Assembly: GCF_016651105.1 (NCBI RefSeq)
Contig: NZ_JAEKEL010000002.1
Span: 124,001 to 188,000 of the forward strand
Direction: 5' to 3'
DNA from: Pseudomonas sp. TH15
GTDB taxonomy: Bacteria; Pseudomonadota; Gammaproteobacteria; Pseudomonadales; Pseudomonadaceae
DNA length: 64,000 nucleotides
In this document: positions 25,494 to 34,013 of the stretch, in pieces
Position numbering within the stretch: the stretch's first letter is position 1
Layout: the number at the start of each line of letters is the position of its first letter
Program-made: the position numbers and the translations under genes
The notes under the pieces: model-generated
What the model was told of the DNA's origin: nothing
What the model saw: the letters and a program-made list of their open reading frames with translations, nothing else
The model's database searches: none

Positions 25494-27653
25494 ATGCAGA
25501 TAGCGTCCAGAATAAAACTGAAGATCATCGCAAAGATAATACTCTTTGCTTGCATTCTTACACCTGCCATTGCTTGGCTTTTACTCAAGACTTCACTTTC
25601 TACGCCAACGCTGTCAATACACACTGGAGTGTACCCAGCTGACCAATCCCAGTTATTTTATCAGCATGGCGAAGCATTCAGCGAAAGCAATTCTTCCGTC
25701 GTGAAGTTCAACAAATCAACACAGTCATTTGACTTTCCGCTGCCTTCTTACGATTACAGCAATCTTCGCTGGGACCCACTGGAAAAATCCGGTACTTTTG
25801 ACATCAAGTCAATTCGCCTCAGCTTTATGGGCTACCGAACCAACGTTAGTTTTGAAAACGTTATTCCGTTCGCAGAAGTCGAGGAAACTGTCAGAGAAAA
25901 AAGTCGGATTCACTATATCGTTCCAAAGGGTGCAACGGACCCGCAGATACATATCCATATCAACAGTTTAGTCATAGAGAAACTGCGAACGATTACGACG
26001 TTTTTTGTGTCGGCGATTCTAGCCCTGCTGATTGCCATCTGGACAACTTCGCACAAATCCATTATGGAGTTTGCACAGCGTGATCATCTATTTATCAGAA
26101 AGATAAGAACGCATCTTGCGAACGAGCAATTCTCTCTGCAGGAATTCACCAAACTACTCGGCATAGGAATATTTCTAAACATTGTTCCCATCGTTAACTT
26201 CTTTCTGTCTATTGATGACGAAGCAGGTGCGTTCCGGACGGATCCCTCTATCTGGATTGCAGATGGACGCTGGACAGCATTTATCGTAGAAAAATTTATC
26301 TTCACCCAACCGGTGATGCCTTTTGTTCCCAACCTGTTCTTCTACGTCTGCCTCGCCGCATCATACATGTTCATCCTTCGCGCCTACCAGTTGCGCTTTT
26401 CCTGGACTACTGCGCTTGCGTACGGTGTTTTGATTGCCCATCCGATCTGGTGGTTCATTGCAGAGTTCTATTCCAATACGCCTTCCACAGGCTTAGGAAT
26501 TCTTAGCCTTTCGATTGCAACGTACATCACCATGAAGATAGGAGCCCACGATCGCGTTGGCGCCAAAAAAATCATCCCACTGCTGGGGGCAAGCGGCTTT
26601 ATCGCTATTGCTATTGGCGCATATCAATCGTTGGTGATGTTTTATCTCGTCGCCGCAATTGGCGCCGTAATTTTTGAATTTCAGAACAAACAATCCACTG
26701 CCTTGGTTCGTAGAAGCATTCCACTGAAAAGAATAATGTACTTGATAGTGGCACTGATTATGGGCCTCATCATCTATGTGATCATCAACAAATTTGCGCA
26801 ATCTTTTCTCCCTTCAAACGGGGCATACATAAACAGTTTCCTGCGAATCGATGACCTCCTTGCTGACCCCGCTGGAATCAGTAAAGCTGTACTGAATGAA
26901 ATGTGGAAAATTTACACGGGATCAGGTGAAAGCTATGGCGTTACTTATCTCGGGTCAGCTGCTGCCCTGGGACTTGCCATCTTCTTCCTGATACATCAGA
27001 AAACAGTTAAATCAACGATCTGGATTGCAGCTTGCATATCCGCACTGTTGGTTGCTCCATTTCTGCTTCACTTTGTAACAGGTGCCGTGTATCTGCCTTT
27101 GCGATCAATGCTGGGCGTTTCTCTGGTCATCTGGATTGCGGTCGTAGTTATCCTGCAAAAGAAAGGTATTCTGCGAGGTATCGGAGTAGCGGTCACACTG
27201 ATCCTGCTTTTCCAAATGGTATCGGTCAACGGACAATATTCCGCAAGCACGATTATGGCGACAACCCATGACCGGCTGACAGCAGAGGCGATCTATTCAA
27301 GAATCGCTCAATTGAACCCCGATTTCGACAGAGACACCGTAGCGACACTTGATATCTACGGCCGCCTCCCCTTCAAAAGCCATTATCCAGCACCGCTCAC
27401 TTCAACCATGAGCGCTTCATTCTTTGATTGGGATGACGGAAACCTGAATAGAATGGTTACCTATATGCAGTTAATCGGTTTCAATAATGTTGAAGAACTG
27501 GACATGGAGTCCAGAATCTCGTTGACGCCGCAATTTGAAGACATGCCAATTTGGCCAGCGAAAGACTCGGTCCAATTCAAGAACGGGATATATTATATAA
27601 AGCTCAGCAAGACTCCCGACCCTATCCATGCCAAATACTATAAAAGCAGTTGA
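25494..27653 (+). CDS. GtrII-type GT-C membrane glucosyl/glycosyltransferase
   Basis: A 719-residue membrane protein. A first membrane segment (about 10-30) is followed by a periplasmic domain of about 145 residues, then about ten membrane segments. The pattern SIDDEAGAFR...WIADGRWT near residues 240-265 matches the acidic pair and GRW motif of GtrII family glucosyltransferases that use polyprenyl-phosphate sugars in the periplasm. It probably adds a side sugar to O-antigen, with the GtrB-like and GtrA-like genes on the other strand as donor partners. Codon use is clearly more A+T-rich than the flanking housekeeping genes. A Wzy polymerase role is the main alternative. Confidence 0.7.
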   Translation: MQIASRIKLKIIAKIILFACILTPAIAWLLLKTSLSTPTLSIHTGVYPADQSQLFYQHGEAFSESNSSVVKFNKSTQSFDFPLPSYDYSNLRWDPLEKSGTFDIKSIRLSFMGYRTNVSFENVIPFAEVEETVREKSRIHYIVPKGATDPQIHIHINSLVIEKLRTITTFFVSAILALLIAIWTTSHKSIMEFAQRDHLFIRKIRTHLANEQFSLQEFTKLLGIGIFLNIVPIVNFFLSIDDEAGAFRTDPSIWIADGRWTAFIVEKFIFTQPVMPFVPNLFFYVCLAASYMFILRAYQLRFSWTTALAYGVLIAHPIWWFIAEFYSNTPSTGLGILSLSIATYITMKIGAHDRVGAKKIIPLLGASGFIAIAIGAYQSLVMFYLVAAIGAVIFEFQNKQSTALVRRSIPLKRIMYLIVALIMGLIIYVIINKFAQSFLPSNGAYINSFLRIDDLLADPAGISKAVLNEMWKIYTGSGESYGVTYLGSAAALGLAIFFLIHQKTVKSTIWIAACISALLVAPFLLHFVTGAVYLPLRSMLGVSLVIWIAVVVILQKKGILRGIGVAVTLILLFQMVSVNGQYSASTIMATTHDRLTAEAIYSRIAQLNPDFDRDTVATLDIYGRLPFKSHYPAPLTSTMSASFFDWDDGNLNRMVTYMQLIGFNNVEELDMESRISLTPQFEDMPIWPAKDSVQFKNGIYYIKLSKTPDPIHAKYYKSS

Positions 27654-27690
27654 ACAACATGGCAGTCATAGCTTTTTTGAATAAATAAAA

Positions 27691-27716
27691 AGCCTGCACC
27701 CTGAAGGGCGCAGGCT
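27691..27716 (-). terminator. Rho-independent terminator of the acyltransferase gene
   Basis: On the minus strand AGCCTGCGCCCTTCAGGGTG continues to GCAGGCT and then TTTTTATTTATT. It closes the minus-strand genes that end at 27749. Confidence 0.82.
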
Positions 27717-27748
27717 AGGCCGCCCGTAGACTTTACGTAGAGAGCGGG

Positions 27749-28852
27749 CTATCTACCTGGCAAAGTACTTAGCCGCTCAATGGGAAAATACTTGCGCTTT
27801 AACTTTAGGGCCCGACGCCCAAGTTCGAGTCCAAACTTCTCCACCGTCTCGAACAAACCGTAACAAACGAGCAGCAAGATTATAGCAGTGATTAATTTTG
27901 CCGAACCCCCATCAAATCCTAGCTTTTCAACAGGAAGCAATATATAAGCCCACAACCAGTTATGAAAAAGATATACGGAGTATGTCAAATTGGACAACAA
28001 GCGTAGCAAAGAGCTATCGACCAGGCGATCACGAAATAATAATGCAAATACAAATATCAGAATTGATATAAAAGCATAGTTATTTTCTTTCCAGTTCGGA
28101 TGAAGCTGAGTAATCAAATCAACAAACATAAAAAACAGAGCGCCACAAACCAGCAAACATGCCAATACACCAATTTTCCTGCTTTGCGCCAGATAAATGC
28201 TCGAACCCATGAAGAGAAACGATGTATACAGACTTAAATAACCATCACTCCAACCGTAGCCTGTAGGAAACGCGGGCAAATAATAAAGCATCACTCCGAG
28301 GGCAAGATAAATAACAGGAAGAATTTTCTGCCCGCGAAATGCACCTGCCATTTTTAAAAAGCACATCAAAACATAAAATAGGACTTCAATACGTAAAGTC
28401 CACTCAACACCTGCCAGGCTGTAAGGAGTGCCAAAAAAATCACCAAGCAATAGTATTCGTGGCAGCATGACATGAAGTTCAGGTAACGGCGTACCATAGA
28501 CTGCCAAGCCGAAAAACTGCTCTGCAATTACTGCAAATACGTACAGTGGATAGATTCGAAAAAATCGCTTTATCAAAAAGTCCGCAGGCACCTCGGACTG
28601 AAGCACATGAGTGATGATATACCCCGACGTCATAAAGAATACAACAACGCCCGCGGCTCCACCCTCGCACAGCGGAATCAACAATTCTCCAAGACGCCTG
28701 AGTGCAATATGATTTTCCGGATTAGATGCAAGAGCAATCACGCCTTCAAAAAACTTATGCCCAATCAAGACGCTCACAAAAGCGAAAACTCTCATGTAGT
28801 CTAAAAAAACGATTCTTCCCTTCATTGACTCGGGCATCGGTATATCCTGCAT
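27749..28852 (-). CDS. Membrane O-acyltransferase (OafA/YrhL, acyltransferase 3 family)
   Basis: A 367-residue integral membrane protein with about ten hydrophobic segments. The start region RIVFLDYMRVFAFVSVLIGHKFFEG carries the family's Arg and His positions, and EWTLRIEVLFYVLMCFL and the late TYSVYLFHNWL pattern are typical of acyltransferase 3. It likely O-acetylates a sugar of the O-antigen at the membrane. The ATG follows GGAGCTATAA. It is the last gene of the minus-strand group that begins with the aminotransferase, separated from the GtrA-like gene by about 55 bases. Confidence 0.87.
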   Translation of the reverse strand: MQDIPMPESMKGRIVFLDYMRVFAFVSVLIGHKFFEGVIALASNPENHIALRRLGELLIPLCEGGAAGVVVFFMTSGYIITHVLQSEVPADFLIKRFFRIYPLYVFAVIAEQFFGLAVYGTPLPELHVMLPRILLLGDFFGTPYSLAGVEWTLRIEVLFYVLMCFLKMAGAFRGQKILPVIYLALGVMLYYLPAFPTGYGWSDGYLSLYTSFLFMGSSIYLAQSRKIGVLACLLVCGALFFMFVDLITQLHPNWKENNYAFISILIFVFALLFRDRLVDSSLLRLLSNLTYSVYLFHNWLWAYILLPVEKLGFDGGSAKLITAIILLLVCYGLFETVEKFGLELGRRALKLKRKYFPIERLSTLPGR

Positions 28853-28908
28853 TTATAGCTCCAGCACCATATTATTAGTTGCTTTTACAATACCCATCGG
28901 ACACTTTA

Positions 28909-29304
28909 TTATCGCCCAACAAATACCCAATGACTAAGAGCATAAGTAAGCGGAAGAGACAACACCACGACTACCAATGGCGCAAACTCTGGATAAAACG
29001 CAAACTTAGCAACGAGAACCCAAAGCACAACCATCCCAAACAAATACTGCGCTACATAAACGAGCGGGAGATAAAGAACAGACTTAAGCCCCCTATCACT
29101 CTTAAACACGAGAAACCTACCCAAAAAAAATGCGAAAATTATTCCGCACAAATAGCTGATGGTATAGCTCCATGAATAGGGAACCACCAGCAGCAATACG
29201 AGGTATAATCCGTATGTCACCCCTGTATTCAAACCGCCACTTAGCAGAAATCTGAAAGCGCTGTACTTCATCAGCTTTTCGAATAACATGTTAATCATCA
29301 ACAT
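28909..29304 (-). CDS. GtrA-like small flippase protein
   Basis: About 131 residues with four membrane segments. The motif KYSAFRFLLSGGLNTGVTYGLYLVL near the start and the late SLPLTYALSHWVFVGR are characteristic of the GtrA family, which moves polyprenyl-phosphate sugars across the inner membrane. The exact start is uncertain: ATG codons at 29304, 29298 and 29289 are all possible and none has a strong ribosome site. The frame is open upstream into the last part of the ketoisomerase domain, so translation may be coupled or fused (see the findings). It pairs logically with the upstream GtrB-like gene. Confidence 0.8.
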   Translation of the reverse strand: MLMINMLFEKLMKYSAFRFLLSGGLNTGVTYGLYLVLLLVVPYSWSYTISYLCGIIFAFFLGRFLVFKSDRGLKSVLYLPLVYVAQYLFGMVVLWVLVAKFAFYPEFAPLVVVVLSLPLTYALSHWVFVGR

Positions 29305-29315
29305 CTTGTTTTTTT

Positions 29316-30239
29316 CTAAAAGAAACTGATCGTAGTTCCGGATATAATCCTCTGAATCATAATAATGAGATGCAAAAACCAACAAAACCGCATCTGCTGA
29401 ATACTTGTATTGAACCCCCACGTCATCGCTGGCAGGTAAAGTCCAAGCGAATGCGAGTCGAGCAAGAATTCCTGCCGCTGAACCCCATTGTCAGCCACGA
29501 CATGAACACTTCCCTTCACGGCAATCAAGAACTGCTCGCATTTACGATGGGCGTGCTCCCCTCTGGTTTCCGCTGTAGGTACGTTTGTCACCAGAAAGTA
29601 TCGCTTCACCGCAAATGGGACATCGCGTTCGAATTCACCCACCGACAGCCCACCGCGGATATCAACGGCTTCCAGCATGCGATGTAGCGTTACACCACAT
29701 GGATATACCTCAGATGTACCAACAAGAGCAGGGCCTTCGACATGCTGACCATCATTTGGCTTGGCATCCACATAGCCGATAATCTTGGCCGGGTTACCTA
29801 CCACGATCGCATTGGGAGGCACAGAACGAGTGACCACGGCTCCGGCACCAACCATTGCTGACTTCCCGATGGTAATACCTGGCAAGATGGTTGAGTTCGC
29901 TCCCAGCGAGGCACCGCTCTTGATCAATGTTCTTGCAAACTCCTGAGGATATACTTTGCTGCGAGGGAATATATCGTTTGTAAACGTCACATTAGGACCG
30001 ACAAAAACATCATCTTCGATCGTAATGCCATCCCAGACCTGAACCCCACATTTCAGAGTGACGCGAGACCCGATGTGTACATCATTTTCGATGAAAACAT
30101 TATCGCAAACATTGCAGTCGTTACCGATGGACGCTCCCGGTAAAACATGGGCGAATGCCCATATCCTTGTACCATGACCTACTTTAGAGCTCTCACAGAT
30201 TGCTCGCTCATGAACAAAAAACTCAACAGAACTACTCAT
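29316..30239 (-). CDS. FdtD-like acetyltransferase/3,4-ketoisomerase fusion, C-terminal domain frameshifted
   Basis: Residues 1-160 form a left-handed beta-helix acetyltransferase with hexapeptide repeats (VGHGTRIWAFAHVLPGASIG, PNVTFTNDIFPRS, GAGAVVTRSVPPNAIVVGNP). Residues from about 185 are a WxcM/FdtA-type cupin with TRGEHAHRKCEQFLIAVKGS and GLYLPAMTWG. The expected continuation (VQYKYSADAVLLVFASHYYD) is present in another frame, from 29421 downward, because the C5 run at 29415-29419 is one base short; the read frame ends with about 20 wrong residues. Such fusions make dTDP-3-acetamido-3,6-dideoxyhexoses. The start ATG overlaps the GtrB-like stop by 8 bases. Confidence 0.82.
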   Translation of the reverse strand: MSSSVEFFVHERAICESSKVGHGTRIWAFAHVLPGASIGNDCNVCDNVFIENDVHIGSRVTLKCGVQVWDGITIEDDVFVGPNVTFTNDIFPRSKVYPQEFARTLIKSGASLGANSTILPGITIGKSAMVGAGAVVTRSVPPNAIVVGNPAKIIGYVDAKPNDGQHVEGPALVGTSEVYPCGVTLHRMLEAVDIRGGLSVGEFERDVPFAVKRYFLVTNVPTAETRGEHAHRKCEQFLIAVKGSVHVVADNGVQRQEFLLDSHSLGLYLPAMTWGFNTSIQQMRFCWFLHLIIMIQRIISGTTISFF

Positions 30240-31169
30240 CTCGAACTCCAAACTCCGAAATCTTCATAGGAATCGCCAATGGCCGACCTTTCGTATTCTC
30301 GTAGGTTCGCCAAGCGTACGAGCCAATGATCCCCAATCCGAGCAAATTTAAACTGCCAAGCAAAGTTATTGTAAACAGGGTCATGGCGTAACCCGGAACA
30401 TCAATAAGGCCGCCCATACGCGCAATCAATACACTGACACCGTATAGTGCAGATAGTACTGAGCCCGTAGCGCCTATTCGAATAAGCAGTCGTATTGGCA
30501 AATCTGTAAATGAAAATACACTATCCATCAGATAGTTAACTTTCTTCCTGAAGGTCCATGCTGATGTTCCATGCTGCCTGGCAACTCGACTGTAATAGAC
30601 AACTTTTCGCCGAAAACCCAGCCAGAATATCTGAGCCACCAAAGAACTATGTCGTTCATCGAGCTTCAGCAGATTATTTCTGAAATCGAGATTGCAGCCA
30701 AACATATCAACACCACCCGCCGGCATTTCGGGGATGACATAACGCTTGTAAAGTCCCCAAAAAACCTTTGAAGCCAACTTCGAAAAAAAGGATCCTGACG
30801 GCTCTCACGAACCCCTACAACAACGTCTACAGACTCCTCTTTTAGCATCTGATTCATACTTAAGACAAGGCTTGGCGGCTCCTGCAAATCTGCAGCCATT
30901 ACGGCGAATCGACATCCCTTGGCATGTTGCAGCCCGGTCCTGATGGCCATAAAAGAGCCGAAATTCTTAGATAGCAGTATCAGTTGCGAACGAAAATCGT
31001 GACTGGCTAGAAGACTTTGTAGCAACTCATATGATTTGTCAGGGCTGCCATCAACAACAAAGACAACCTCAAGTGAGTCCAGTAATTTTGAGCGAATATC
31101 TTCGATTGCATCCAGCAGAAAAGGAATCGATTCCTCGTTTCGATAGACAGGAATAATCAGCGATAGCAC
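30232..31169 (-). pseudogene. GtrB-like polyprenyl-phosphate glycosyltransferase, split by a frameshift
   Basis: A GT2 enzyme transferring a sugar to undecaprenyl phosphate. The first part (GTG start at 31169, one base after the aminotransferase end at 31171) encodes the catalytic domain: LSLIIPVYRNEESIPFLLDA, VVDGSPD, LLSKNFGSFMAIRTGL and AVMAADLQEPPSL. The second part, in another frame from about 30786 down, continues with SKLASKVFWGLYKRYVIPEM and ends with two membrane segments (about 30300-30510). One additional base in the A7 run at 30783-30789 would join them into one protein of about 312 residues. As written it encodes a truncated enzyme. Sequence error and true decay cannot be told apart here. 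Confidence 0.83.
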
Positions 31170-31225
31170 ATTAATTTTCCTGCTCGAAGAATTTCTTAAC
31201 AGTATTGATTACTCTCTCGACTTCT

Positions 31226-32281
31226 TCAGAAGTCAAGCCTGGAGTAGCAAGGCAAGGAAACAACTTCAGTACAAGTCTTCTCAGTGACGGGCAAGTCACA
31301 TTCTGCCTCATACTTATAAGCGTGCTGCCGATGATCAGGGACAGGATAATGAACATCCGTGGCGACACCATGTTGTTTGAGATAAGCGATGAACGAATCA
31401 CGCTTGGCTACTCGCAAAACGAACAGGTGACTAACGAAATCAACCCCGGTACTACAAGGTAGCTTTACAGGCAGACCTAAAAATGAATTGCAATACCGCT
31501 GGGCAATCGAACGCCGTTCAGCATTCCAACCATCGAGCTTAGGGAGTTTCAAACGAAGTATCGCGGCCTGCATCTCATCTAATCGACTGTTGCGACCGCC
31601 AGGAGTCGTTACATGATACTTGGTCGACCATCCATACTGTCGCAGCGTGGATAATTTTTGCGCCAGATCGTAAGACGAGGTAACAATCGCACCACCATCA
31701 CCCAACGCGCCAAGATTTTTTGTCGGATAAAAGCTAAAGCATGCTGCGTCCCCAAAAGCACCCGCCATCCCGTCAGCAGATCTCGCGCCATGGGCTTGAG
31801 CACAGTCCTCAAGCACAAGGGCATTCCTCGAGCGCGCGATGGAAGCCAGAGTCTGAACATCGCTCAACTGCCCATAGAGATGGGTGACGATTACCACCTT
31901 AGCATCAACGTTCAGGGCTTTTTCGAGCGAAACCGGGCACATCGTTAGGGTAACGTCGTCGACATCCACATAAACAGGTATCGCACCGACAGCATGAATG
32001 GCGGTACTGCTGTAGAAACCTGCGTTGGCAACAGTGACAACACGATCACCTGGCTCGACTCCCAGCGCCAGCAACGCTATCTCAAGAGCTTCCGATCCAT
32101 TCGCTACCGAAACACAGTGATCGGTCCCAACGTAATCGGCAAACTCACGCTCAAAGGCCTTCACTTCCTCTCCGAGAATGTACCAATGCCGATTAATGAC
32201 CCGCATAATCGGCTCGGCAAAATCAAGCCCGGCATTGGCCGCAACTGCTGAGAACAACGAGATTTGGTGATTTGCGTCCAT
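31226..32281 (-). CDS. DegT/DnrJ/EryC1-type sugar aminotransferase (FdtB-like), frameshifted near its end
   Basis: PLP-dependent enzyme that adds an amino group to a dTDP-keto-sugar. It has GTDHCVSVANGSEALEIAL, the LEDCAQAHGA site, the PLP lysine in FSFYPTKNLGALGDGG and RNSRLDEMQAAILRLKL. The frame as written ends with CYSRLDF at 31226, but the normal end (PGLTSEEVERVINTVKKFF) follows in another frame down to a TAA at 31171, one base before the next gene. A net extra base at 31243-31246 explains it, and about 25 residues are lost. With the acetyltransferase/ketoisomerase fusion it fits dTDP-Fuc3NAc or dTDP-Qui3NAc synthesis. Confidence 0.86.
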   Translation of the reverse strand: MDANHQISLFSAVAANAGLDFAEPIMRVINRHWYILGEEVKAFEREFADYVGTDHCVSVANGSEALEIALLALGVEPGDRVVTVANAGFYSSTAIHAVGAIPVYVDVDDVTLTMCPVSLEKALNVDAKVVIVTHLYGQLSDVQTLASIARSRNALVLEDCAQAHGARSADGMAGAFGDAACFSFYPTKNLGALGDGGAIVTSSYDLAQKLSTLRQYGWSTKYHVTTPGGRNSRLDEMQAAILRLKLPKLDGWNAERRSIAQRYCNSFLGLPVKLPCSTGVDFVSHLFVLRVAKRDSFIAYLKQHGVATDVHYPVPDHRQHAYKYEAECDLPVTEKTCTEVVSLPCYSRLDF

Positions 32282-32596
32282 GATTCATCCAGTTTTTTGG
32301 CTACCGAGAATAGGTATGCGGCGCACGAAAGCGATGTCGCGAAGGGAATGTCTCAAGGGCATCGCGGCACGACTGTTAACGTAAGGGCATAAGGCTTGCA
32401 TAATGCCACAAAATGTCCTCTGCAAACAGTGTTGGGGCGCCTTCACTTCTTCAAGAATCATCGTGAGAAAGCTCCGGATCACATCTCATGACGGGCGGAC
32501 GGCCCGGAATACTTGGTAAATGATAAAAATAAGGTACAATAAACGACATTAGTTAATACAAACCTCATCAAAAACTATCAATTCTCCGGATATAAA
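32282..32596. other. Divergent promoter gap inside the O-antigen locus
   Basis: About 315 bases separate two divergent operons. A short minus-strand open frame (32285-32482) shows no family features and is not called. The gap contains the promoter candidate listed separately and nothing else recognisable. Confidence 0.55.
32513..32540 (+). promoter_or_regulatory. Sigma70-like promoter of the plus-strand glycosylation module
   Basis: TTGGTA at 32513-32518 and TACAAT at 32535-32540, 16 bases apart, lie about 57 bases before the GTG start of the GT2 gene. The match is reasonable but only visual. Confidence 0.45.
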
Positions 32597-33601
32597 GTGA
32601 TTACAGCAGACAAAAAAATCGCTGTTTTAATTCCCAGCTATAAAGTCAAAGAACATATTCTCGGGGTCATTTCGGCTATTGGCCCTGAAGTTGATACTAT
32701 CTATGTAATTGACGACTGCTGCCCCGTTGAGTCTGGTAAGTTTGTCGAAGCAAACTGTTCCGACCCTCGCGTTCGAGTGCTTAGAAATCCTGAAAATCAG
32801 GGTGTTGGCGGTGCAATGATGACTGGCTATCGAGCCGCCATCGCCGATGGTATGGACGTAATGGTTAAAATCGATGGCGACGGACAGATGGATCCATCCT
32901 TAATAACCCATTTCACCGACCCTATCCTGTCTGGTGAGGCTGATTATACCAAGGGCAATAGATTCTTCGATCTGGAAGAAATACGTGCAATGCCTAAAAT
33001 GCGTCTATTTGGCAATGCTGTACTATCTTTCATGACCAAGTTTTCCTCCGGTTACTGGGAACTGTTTGATCCCACTAATGGCTACACTGCAATTCACCGG
33101 GACGCAGCCCGACACTTACCATTTGACAAAATCAGTAAACGCTATTTTTTTGAAACTGACATACTGTTTCGTCTGAACATACTCCGCGCAGTAGTGATAG
33201 ATATCCCTATGGACGCCAAGTACGGCGACGAAGTCAGTAACTTAAAAATATCGAAAATTGTCGGTGAGTTTCTACTCAAGCATATCAGAAATTTTGGAAA
33301 GCGAATTTTCTACAGCTACTACCTACGAAACATGTCGGTGGCATCTCTGGAGCTTCCCATGGGGGTCATTATGTTGGCCGGGGGAGGAATATTCGGCTTG
33401 AGTCATTGGATTGACTCGATAAACTCAGGTATTCCCACGCCAGCCGGCACAGTCATGTTATCTGCGCTGCCAATTATTGTCGGCATCCAATTTATCCTGG
33501 CTTTTCTCGGGCACGATATCGCTTCCACCCCGAGACGTGCATTTCACCTGAACAAGAAAGGCGCCAATGCCGCTACACTTGCAAAAAGCGAAAATAATTG
33601 A
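32597..33601 (+). CDS. Polyprenyl-phosphate-type GT2 glycosyltransferase with two C-terminal membrane segments
   Basis: A 334-residue family 2 glycosyltransferase of the dolichol-phosphate mannose synthase kind. The catalytic domain shows IAVLIPSYKVKEHI, VIDDCCPV, GVGGAMMTGYRAAI, the metal-binding KIDGDGQMDP and FDPTNGYTAIHR. Two membrane segments lie at about residues 255-305. It probably loads a sugar onto undecaprenyl phosphate. GTG start; its TGA stop overlaps the ATG of the next gene, showing translational coupling. It is the first gene of a three-gene plus-strand operon inserted between minus-strand O-antigen genes. Confidence 0.87.
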   Translation: MITADKKIAVLIPSYKVKEHILGVISAIGPEVDTIYVIDDCCPVESGKFVEANCSDPRVRVLRNPENQGVGGAMMTGYRAAIADGMDVMVKIDGDGQMDPSLITHFTDPILSGEADYTKGNRFFDLEEIRAMPKMRLFGNAVLSFMTKFSSGYWELFDPTNGYTAIHRDAARHLPFDKISKRYFFETDILFRLNILRAVVIDIPMDAKYGDEVSNLKISKIVGEFLLKHIRNFGKRIFYSYYLRNMSVASLELPMGVIMLAGGGIFGLSHWIDSINSGIPTPAGTVMLSALPIIVGIQFILAFLGHDIASTPRRAFHLNKKGANAATLAKSENN

Positions 33602-33939
33602 TGATTTATTTTATAGCAATTCTCTGTGTAGTCGGCATCGCAACGGGCCAGATACTCTTCAAACTGAGTGCAGCCTCACTGCAGAGGACGGGTAGTTTCT
33701 TTGACCCCAGTACAATATTCATTATTTTCTGGGCTTTGGCGCTCTATGGAATCACCACCATTGCGTGGATCTGGGTTCTGCAAAAAATCGAGCTTGGGAA
33801 AGCGTATCCTCTAATGGCGCTTGCCTTTGTGCTTGTTCCTATTGGCAGCCATTTCTTCTTGGGAGAAAGATTCCAGCTTCAATACTTCATCGGAGTTGCT
33901 TTGATCGTTTCCGGCATCGCAGTTGCTCTTAAAACGTGA
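33601..33939 (+). CDS. Small EamA/ArnE-like four-segment membrane protein, probable lipid-sugar flippase
   Basis: A 112-residue protein with four membrane segments and the small-multidrug-resistance/ArnE-like pattern: GIATGQILFKLSAASL near the start, GKAYPLMALAFVLVPIGSHFFLGE in the third segment and a final GVALIVSGIAVAL. Pairing with a GT2 upstream and a GT-C-like protein downstream suggests that it moves the polyprenyl-phosphate sugar across the membrane, as ArnE/ArnF do for aminoarabinose. The start codon shares a base with the upstream stop (TGATG). Confidence 0.8.
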   Translation: MIYFIAILCVVGIATGQILFKLSAASLQRTGSFFDPSTIFIIFWALALYGITTIAWIWVLQKIELGKAYPLMALAFVLVPIGSHFFLGERFQLQYFIGVALIVSGIAVALKT

Positions 33940-34013
33940 AGCGCTTACTCACAGCACGCTTTACAAAAAATTATTGAGAATCACTGCCTTGAGAGCATCC
34001 GAAGGATTTTATT

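Noticed and set aside
28879..29175. Plus-strand frame rich in Lys/Asn opposite the GtrA-like gene
   Set aside because: Composition follows from the antisense of a membrane protein; no start signal.
32285..32482. Small minus-strand open frame upstream of the aminotransferase
   Set aside because: No ribosome site, no recognisable protein features, and it lies in a promoter gap.
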